From a virus: a DNA stretch of 20,643 nucleotides. Position 1 is the stretch's first letter; each line of letters starts with the position of its first letter. A program made the translations under genes and the position numbers. Below, piece by piece: positions 16,369-20,643 of the stretch. The DNA is taken from IMG/VR virus record IMGVR_UViG_3300005613_000490, positions 1-20,643 of that record; one strand, 5' to 3'. The notes below the pieces were generated by a model, which was given only the letters and a program-made list of their open reading frames with translations, was not told the DNA's origin and made no database searches.

Positions 16369-16596
16369 ATATCTCTATTACAAGAAGAAACTACAACAAA
16401 AGAACCTATTACTAAACCTAAACCCAATACCTCTCCTGATACTGATACCAAACCCCGACCTCCCCAACGTCGTCGTAAATTAACTCCAAGTACGACCCCA
16501 GAAGAAGCTCCTAAAAAAAGACCAGCTAAAGCTTATTTTACTGAAGCTATGATAGATAAAATCATTCAAAGATATGAAAAAGGAAAAAAACAATGA
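16327..16596 (+). CDS. Small basic proline-rich protein with MKxSQLK N-terminal tag
   Basis: An 89-residue protein of unknown function. Residues 1-20 are an amphipathic helix (MKRSQLKELIREEIISLLQE) that matches the start of the ORF at 174. Residues 21-70 are a disordered, basic linker rich in P, T, K and R (KPKPNTSPDTDTKPRPPQRR). Residues 70-89 are a second short helix (AYFTEAMIDKIIQRYEKGKK). The strong positive charge would suit contact with DNA or with the very acidic prohead core protein encoded downstream, but this is only a suggestion. The gene lies 14 nt after the LRR stop and overlaps the following gene by 4 nt (ATGA at 16593-16596). Confidence 0.75.
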   Translation: MKRSQLKELIREEIISLLQEETTTKEPITKPKPNTSPDTDTKPRPPQRRRKLTPSTTPEEAPKKRPAKAYFTEAMIDKIIQRYEKGKKQ

Positions 16597-17630
16597 AAAG
16601 CCTAAAAGAAGTTTCCTATAAGGATATTTTATCTCCTAAGGCAATGCAGAGTTTATCCAAACAATCTGCAGATAGCCTTCGACAAATGATTTCAGGTGAT
16701 GTTAGAGGAGCTATGATGAAATCTATGTCTATTCTTCAAGAAGTAATGGAAATAGAAAAACCATATAGAAAAGAACTCGAACAGCTTGCCGTAGATATAG
16801 TTAAAGAATTATATGGTATTATTGGAGATAATGCTATTGAAATTGAAGCTCAACTTACAGACAATATTAACATTGAGATTACACAAGATGAAACTCCTGT
16901 TAAAAATGTAGATAATATTGATGATTTATTAAATTCATTTTCAATAGGTTCAGATGTTGTGGGAGGGGAAGCCAAAAGAAGGTTAATTAATAGTATTACA
17001 CAAGGAGCAGCAATTCGTGGTTCATTTGCTTTCCATTTATTTAAAAATAAATTAGACGAAATATCACCACAATTGGTTGAAAAATATGGAGAGTTATTAA
17101 ATTTAGCATACGGAATATATGATGACGATAACACCATAGCTATGATGTTAGCGATGCTTGCTAATAATCAACAAACCAATGGTGGTGAATCAGAAGCTGT
17201 ATACAATGAAGCTGAAGATAAATTTATAATAAAAGCTAAAGCTTTAATATTTCCCATCCTATTACAAGAAATAATTAAAGGTTTATATGAAATAGTATCT
17301 CTACAAGGATTTTCTTCAGATGTAGAACGTAATAAAGATATTGTAAAAACAACAGACTTATCAACAAATGAACCTGAAGATATACGTTATGGTAAATTTA
17401 TATATGACGCTCTAAACAGATTATATGATGAATATGGTTCTGAAGATGCACGTGAAAGAGAATACTTCTTATCAGATCTATACAAACTCCCAGAATCAGA
17501 GTTTATTCCATACATTGATAATTTAATTCAGAATAAACTTACCCCCGAACAAAAACGTTGGGCTCAAGATACTTTTGATGAAATTAAGGTAGATTTAAGA
17601 AAAGATGATACTGGTTTAGAAGATTTATAA
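16593..17630 (+). CDS. Helical protein of unknown function before the capsid unit
   Basis: A 345-residue, mostly helical and acidic protein. Visible parts are SYKDILSPKAMQSLSKQSAD at the start, KPYRKELEQLAVDIVKELYG near residue 55, a central ALIFPILLQEIIKGLYEIVS helix pair near residue 215, and RLYDEYGSEDAREREYFLSD followed by a LTPEQKRWAQDTFDEI end. One hydrophobic stretch (IFPILLQEIIKGLYEIV) is too amphipathic for a confident membrane segment. I do not recognise the family; I looked for protease (gp21-like) and portal features and saw none. It is the last gene before the terminator at 17671-17700, so it ends the long upstream transcription unit. Neighbouring head genes suggest a head-assembly role, but only by position. 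Confidence 0.78.
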   Translation: MKSLKEVSYKDILSPKAMQSLSKQSADSLRQMISGDVRGAMMKSMSILQEVMEIEKPYRKELEQLAVDIVKELYGIIGDNAIEIEAQLTDNINIEITQDETPVKNVDNIDDLLNSFSIGSDVVGGEAKRRLINSITQGAAIRGSFAFHLFKNKLDEISPQLVEKYGELLNLAYGIYDDDNTIAMMLAMLANNQQTNGGESEAVYNEAEDKFIIKAKALIFPILLQEIIKGLYEIVSLQGFSSDVERNKDIVKTTDLSTNEPEDIRYGKFIYDALNRLYDEYGSEDAREREYFLSDLYKLPESEFIPYIDNLIQNKLTPEQKRWAQDTFDEIKVDLRKDDTGLEDL

Positions 17631-17646
17631 TACCCCTCCCTTCCTT

Positions 17647-17668
17647 TTTTAGGGTTTTTATCCTAAAA
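17647..17668 (+). other. AT-rich hairpin just upstream of the terminator
   Basis: TTTTAGG (17647-17653) pairs with CCTAAAA (17662-17668), with a further G-T wobble and a 6-nt loop. There is no T tract after it, so it is not a terminator alone. It stands 2 nt before the strong terminator stem and may protect the 3' end of the message or help RNA polymerase pause. Confidence 0.55.
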
Positions 17669-17670
17669 TT

Positions 17671-17700
17671 AAACGCTCTCGAAAGAGAGCGTTTTTTTTT
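17671..17700 (+). terminator. Intrinsic terminator ending the upstream transcription unit
   Basis: CGCTCTC (17674-17680) and GAGAGCG (17685-17691) form a 7-bp GC-rich stem closed by a GAAA tetraloop, extended by three A-T pairs and followed by a run of nine T (17692-17700). This is a textbook rho-independent terminator 40 nt after the stop of the 345-residue gene. It separates that gene from the capsid unit. Confidence 0.93.
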
Positions 17701-17720
17701 ACGGCAGAGGCGATTTTTGA

Positions 17721-17748
17721 TTGCCTTTGCTATATGTATTACTATAAT
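17721..17748 (+). promoter_or_regulatory. Putative promoter of the capsid transcription unit
   Basis: The spacing TTGCCT (17721-17726), 16 bp, TATAAT (17743-17748) fits a sigma-70-like promoter, directly after a strong terminator and 90 nt before the prohead core gene. A second possible -35, TTGATT (17717-17722), is 20 bp from the -10 and less good. A T4-type late box TATAAATA is not present, nor is the Bacteroidota TAnnTTTG box that I looked for. In A/T-rich DNA such matches can be chance; the location is the main support. Confidence 0.5.
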
Positions 17749-17769
17749 ATGTCATGTGATATATGACAT
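17749..17769 (+). promoter_or_regulatory. Inverted repeat at the expected transcription start (possible operator)
   Basis: ATGTCAT (17749-17755) and ATGACAT (17763-17769) are perfect inverted arms around a 7-nt centre, GTGATAT, which could add a T-A and a G-T pair in RNA. The element directly abuts the putative -10 box. It could be an operator for a repressor or activator, or the first hairpin of the capsid mRNA leader. Confidence 0.5.
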
Positions 17770-17773
17770 CTCT

Positions 17774-17813
17774 CTACGCATTAATTTTTATTACGTTTCT
17801 TTAATAAGCGTAG
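17774..17813 (+). promoter_or_regulatory. Leader hairpin of the capsid mRNA
   Basis: CTACGC (17774-17779) pairs with GCGTAG (17808-17813). Inside, ATTAA (17780-17784) can pair with TTAAT (17801-17805) after a two-A bulge. The apical part is A/T-rich. Together with the preceding inverted repeat, the 5' leader would be largely paired up to 24 nt before the start codon at 17838, which could stabilise an abundant late message. Confidence 0.45.
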
Positions 17814-17837
17814 TTCCCGAAGTAAATTTTTGGAAAT

Positions 17838-18917
17838 ATGAATCGAGATTTTTTAAAAGAGGCTATTGCCGATGCAAAGGCTGTGAAAGAATCTGCTATT
17901 GCAAATGCAAAAGTTGCCTTAGAAGAAGCTTTTACTCCACAACTAAGATCCATGCTAGCTAAAAGGCTAGAAGAGATGGAAGATATGGATGAAGCCGAAG
18001 ATGTAGATGAAGGTTATGACAAGTCAGTAGACAAAATGGCTGAAATGGATGATGAAACTTATTTTGACAACCCAAATACAGACTGGAATGAAAGGGGGAA
18101 AAATTTTGATCGACCTGAAATACCCTACTATTACAATCCTGAGGAAGAAGAAATGAGTTTAGATCCTGAGGAAGAAGAAATGAGTTTAGAGGAAATTCTA
18201 GCTGAATTAGATGCTCTTAGTGAAGAAAACCCAGATGAAATAACCGAAGCTAAAGAAGACGAAGAAGCTGAGGAAGATGAAAAAGATGAAGAAGGTGAAA
18301 AAGAAGAAACCTTTGACATCGAAGAAATGTCTGAAGAGGATCTAACCAAATTCGTTGAAGAAGTTATTAAAGATATGGTTGAAGCTGGTGAGTTAGAAGC
18401 CGGTGAAGGACAACCAGGTGAAGAAGGAGCTGAAGGTGAAGGAGACATAGAACTTGACTTAGATGTTGAGGGCGATGAAACTGAAGAACCTGAAGTTACC
18501 AAAGAAGGATATAGTGAATTAGACGAAGAAAAAGAAGAAATGGAAGAAATGAAAGATGATTTAAAAGAAGCTTATAAAGCTATCAAGAGTCTTCGTTCAG
18601 AACTCCAAGAAGTAAATCTTTTAAACGCTAAGTTACTATACACCAATAAAATCTTTAGATCAAAATCATTAAATGATGCACAAAAGGTTAAAATTTTAGA
18701 AACTTTTGATAAGGCTACCACAGTAAACGAAGTAAAACTTGTTTATGAAACACTATCAGAAAGCTTATCTACAAACAACTTAAAGAAAAAATCAATTTCT
18801 GAAGGTATTGTAGGTTCTGCTTCAAAGAGTGCAGGTACCACACCACAAGCTAAAAAACCAATTGTAGAATCTAACGATATGGTTGCTAGATTCCAGAAGT
18901 TAGCTGGATTAAACTAA
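17838..18917 (+). CDS. gp22: Prohead core (scaffold) protein, gp22-like
   Basis: A 359-residue, extremely acidic protein directly before the major capsid gene, the position of the T4 scaffold gp22 (269 residues). The N terminus (LKEAIADAKAVKESAIANAK, VALEEAFTPQLRSML) is a helical segment I associate with scaffolds of T4-like environmental phages. Residues about 95-230 are a low-complexity D/E-rich region. Residues about 240-310 are a coiled coil, LKEAYKAIKSLRSELQEVNL then LNAKLLYTNKIF, typical of the gp22 C-terminal part. The end is DMVARFQKLAGLN. Scaffold proteins fill the prohead and are degraded by the gp21 protease before DNA packaging; no gp21 is in the window. Weak TGGA precedes the ATG. 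A 123-residue reverse-strand open frame here is an artefact of the GAA/GAT-rich sequence. Confidence 0.85.
   Translation: MNRDFLKEAIADAKAVKESAIANAKVALEEAFTPQLRSMLAKRLEEMEDMDEAEDVDEGYDKSVDKMAEMDDETYFDNPNTDWNERGKNFDRPEIPYYYNPEEEEMSLDPEEEEMSLEEILAELDALSEENPDEITEAKEDEEAEEDEKDEEGEKEETFDIEEMSEEDLTKFVEEVIKDMVEAGELEAGEGQPGEEGAEGEGDIELDLDVEGDETEEPEVTKEGYSELDEEKEEMEEMKDDLKEAYKAIKSLRSELQEVNLLNAKLLYTNKIFRSKSLNDAQKVKILETFDKATTVNEVKLVYETLSESLSTNNLKKKSISEGIVGSASKSAGTTPQAKKPIVESNDMVARFQKLAGLN
18136..18189 (+). repeat. Perfect 27-bp tandem duplication in the scaffold gene
   Basis: Two identical 27-bp units (18136-18162 and 18163-18189) encode PEEEEMSL twice in a row. Identity at all synonymous sites points to a recent slippage or duplication event in the acidic low-complexity region. 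Confidence 0.9.
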
Positions 18918-18955
18918 CAAAATTTTTAAACTTAACTTTTTAAATTCATAAACTT

Positions 18956-20572
18956 ATGAGTCAATTAAATTCTCTTTTAGAGAGCGCTAATCAGTACCAG
19001 ACTCTACAGTCTGATGCTGCTAGATTAGCCTCAAAATGGGAAAAAACTGGCCTACTTGAACAACTTTCCGGTGAAGCGGAAAAAGGTCATATGGCCATGA
19101 TTCTCGAAAACCAAGCTAAGCAATTAGTTACCGAAGCTAGTACAACTGGTGGGGGTGCTGGAGCTGGTACTTTTACTGCAGGAACAGGTGCCCAGTGGGC
19201 AGGTGTTGCTCTTCCATTGGTTAGAAAAATCTTTGGACAAATTGCAGCTAAAGAATTCGTTTCAGTTCAGCCAATGAACTTACCTTCAGGTCTTGTATTT
19301 TACCTAGACTTCCAGTATGGTACTACTAAATCACCTTTCACCGCTGGTGATTCAATGTACGGTGATACTGGTGGTAACTTACCATTCGGTAACACCAACA
19401 CTGGGGGTGCTTATGGAGCTGGTAGATTCGGTTTCTCAATCAACAATACCGCTTCAACTGTTCCAGCAACTAGTGCTTCTGCAAACTGGTATTCTGATAT
19501 GGGTGCTGATTCAACCTATTCTGCTTCTGCAGCTGCTGGTGATTACTGGACTGTTACTGTTGGCACTTCATCATTACCAAACCTTGATAAAGAAGCCGTT
19601 AGATCATTCCAGTTATTCTCTGGTTCAGCAACTCCAATCCAATTATCAGCATTTACTAGATTAACTGGGGCAAATGTAGTATTCGTTGTTTCAGCTTCAG
19701 ATGCAGGTTCACCAATTGGTAACGTAGATGTTTCCTACAGCTTACAACCAACTGATGCCAACAGAGGTGATTTTGAAGATGGTAACACATCATTAAACAG
19801 CCTCAACAACCCAATCTCCATTCCTGAGATTAACATCCAGATGAAGAGTGAGGCTATTGTTGCTAAAACAAGAAAGCTAAAGGCTGTATGGACACCAGAA
19901 TTTGCTCAGGACCTTAATGCATATCATGCATTAGATGCCGAAGCTGAATTAACAAGTATCATGAGCGAGTATATCTCATTAGAGATTGACCTCGAAATTC
20001 TTGATATGTTAATTGATTCAGCAGCAGCTGGAACTGAGTACTGGTCAGCAGTTAACAACCTTTCAATTGCTTCAACTGGTGTTGTAGATGCTGATTTAGG
20101 ATTCTTCAACACCCAAGGTCAATGGTTCCAAACCTTAGGTACTAAGATCCAAAAACTAAGCAACGTTATCCACCAGAAGACTTTAAGAGGTGGTGCTAAC
20201 TTCTTAGTATGCTCCCCAGCTGTAGCAACTATCCTTGAATCAATTCCTGGATTTGCTTCAAACTCAGATGGTGATGCCGCTAAGATGTCTTACGCCTTCG
20301 GTGTACAGAAAGCAGGTACCATGAACGGTAGATATAAGGTTTACAAGAACCCATACATGACTGAAAACACTATCCTATTAGGTTTCAGAGGTGGTCAGTT
20401 CTTGGAAGCAGGTGCTGTATTTGCTCCTTATATTCCGTTAATTATGACTCCGCTAGTGTACGACCCTGATACCTTTACCCCACGTAAAGGTCTATTAACT
20501 CGTTACGCTAAGAAAGTCGTAAGACCTGAATTCTATGCTAAGATTTATGTAAGTGGTTTAAACACTCTCTAA
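18956..20572 (+). CDS. gp23: Major capsid protein, gp23-like
   Basis: A 538-residue protein close in length to T4 gp23 (521). Diagnostic parts are MAMILENQAKQLVTEAS (residues 46-62), a hinge before VALPLVRKIFGQIAAKEFVS, VQPMNLPSGLVFYLDFQYGT (about 103-122), and the C-terminal FAPYIPLIMTPLVYDPDTFT, PRKGLLTRYAKKVVRPEFYA. In T4 the shell protein is matured by the gp21 protease after a glutamate near residue 65; here E60 in LVTE followed by A is a candidate site, by analogy only. An insert near residues 145-270 (Gly/Ser/Thr-rich) may be the surface-exposed insertion domain. The gene appears richer in C-ending codons and in GC than its neighbours, as expected for the most expressed virion protein. 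It follows the scaffold gene after 38 nt. Confidence 0.94.
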   Translation: MSQLNSLLESANQYQTLQSDAARLASKWEKTGLLEQLSGEAEKGHMAMILENQAKQLVTEASTTGGGAGAGTFTAGTGAQWAGVALPLVRKIFGQIAAKEFVSVQPMNLPSGLVFYLDFQYGTTKSPFTAGDSMYGDTGGNLPFGNTNTGGAYGAGRFGFSINNTASTVPATSASANWYSDMGADSTYSASAAAGDYWTVTVGTSSLPNLDKEAVRSFQLFSGSATPIQLSAFTRLTGANVVFVVSASDAGSPIGNVDVSYSLQPTDANRGDFEDGNTSLNSLNNPISIPEINIQMKSEAIVAKTRKLKAVWTPEFAQDLNAYHALDAEAELTSIMSEYISLEIDLEILDMLIDSAAAGTEYWSAVNNLSIASTGVVDADLGFFNTQGQWFQTLGTKIQKLSNVIHQKTLRGGANFLVCSPAVATILESIPGFASNSDGDAAKMSYAFGVQKAGTMNGRYKVYKNPYMTENTILLGFRGGQFLEAGAVFAPYIPLIMTPLVYDPDTFTPRKGLLTRYAKKVVRPEFYAKIYVSGLNTL

Positions 20573-20594
20573 TCTAAGTTAGAATAGATTTAAG

Positions 20595-20623
20595 GAAGCC
20601 CCGCGAAAGCGGGGCTTCTTTTT
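20595..20623 (+). terminator. Intrinsic terminator after the major capsid gene
   Basis: GAAGCCCCGC (20595-20604) and GCGGGGCTTC (20609-20618) form a perfect 10-bp stem closed by GAAA, followed by five T. It lies 22 nt after the capsid stop. Like the upstream terminator it uses a C-GAAA-G tetraloop. It closes the capsid unit. Confidence 0.95.
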
Positions 20624-20643
20624 ATATGTATAATTAAATGTTG

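Noticed and set aside
16593-17630. Prohead protease gp21 upstream of gp22
   Set aside because: I see no serine protease signature and the protein is longer and all-helical; position alone is not enough.
17717-17962. 81-codon forward open frame covering the capsid leader
   Set aside because: It crosses the putative promoter and leader hairpins and then runs out of frame over the start of the scaffold gene; cysteine- and arginine-rich text with no family resemblance.
18131-18502. 123-codon reverse-strand open frame, serine-rich
   Set aside because: It is the antisense of a GAA/GAT-rich acidic scaffold region; the serine-only composition and lack of start signals show it is a shadow.

Overview
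This is 20.6 kb of AT-rich DNA from a tailed, contractile-tail phage (myovirus) distantly related to T4. Every supported gene is on the + strand, packed end to end with TAATG or ATGA overlaps. The T4-type assignment rests on recognisable baseplate wedge proteins (gp25- and gp6-like), a gp61-like primase, a gp22-like prohead core protein and a gp23-like major capsid protein. The host is not shown directly. Almost all starts lack a Shine-Dalgarno sequence and sit behind A/T-only leaders. The giant tail protein also carries a VPAR...TGIVIK...LERN block that I associate, from memory, with phages of Bacteroidota. A Bacteroidota host is therefore a reasonable inference, not a demonstrated fact.

Layout. 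1-530: the 3' end of a leucine-rich-repeat (LRR) gene and a small helical ORF. 530-13403: a baseplate/tail-surface block holding gp25, gp6, a DNRLRE-like protein, a small coiled-coil protein, a 1330-residue tail/baseplate protein with a probable lectin-like insertion, a 755-residue structural protein, a 223-residue protein and two paralogous 343/348-residue proteins. 13403-15576: three nucleic-acid enzymes embedded among virion genes, namely a GIY-YIG nuclease of SegE type, a gp61-like primase and a RecB/Cas4-like PD-(D/E)XK nuclease. 15599-17630: a complete LRR gene, a second small ORF with the same N-terminal tag as the one at 174, and a 345-residue unknown. 17647-17700: a hairpin followed by a strong intrinsic terminator. 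17701-20623: a separate capsid transcription unit with a putative promoter, an inverted repeat, a structured leader, prohead core protein, major capsid protein and a closing terminator.

How it works together. Most of the window encodes the virion: baseplate wedge, tail-surface or adhesin proteins, and the head scaffold and shell. The capsid pair is insulated by terminators on both sides and has its own putative promoter. The major capsid gene looks visibly richer in C-ending codons than its neighbours, which fits very high expression.

The most unusual structure is a cassette present twice about 16 kb apart: LRR gene end, short spacer, then a small ORF opening MKxSQLKxLI. Nucleotide similarity runs through the LRR stop codon, across the spacer and into the first codons of two ORFs that are otherwise unrelated. 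This looks like a duplicated or recombining module. The LRR gene itself also contains a perfect 67-bp direct repeat and 60-bp periodic repeats. I saw no tRNA, CRISPR array, insertion sequence or integrase, and there is no gene-free stretch longer than about 210 bases.
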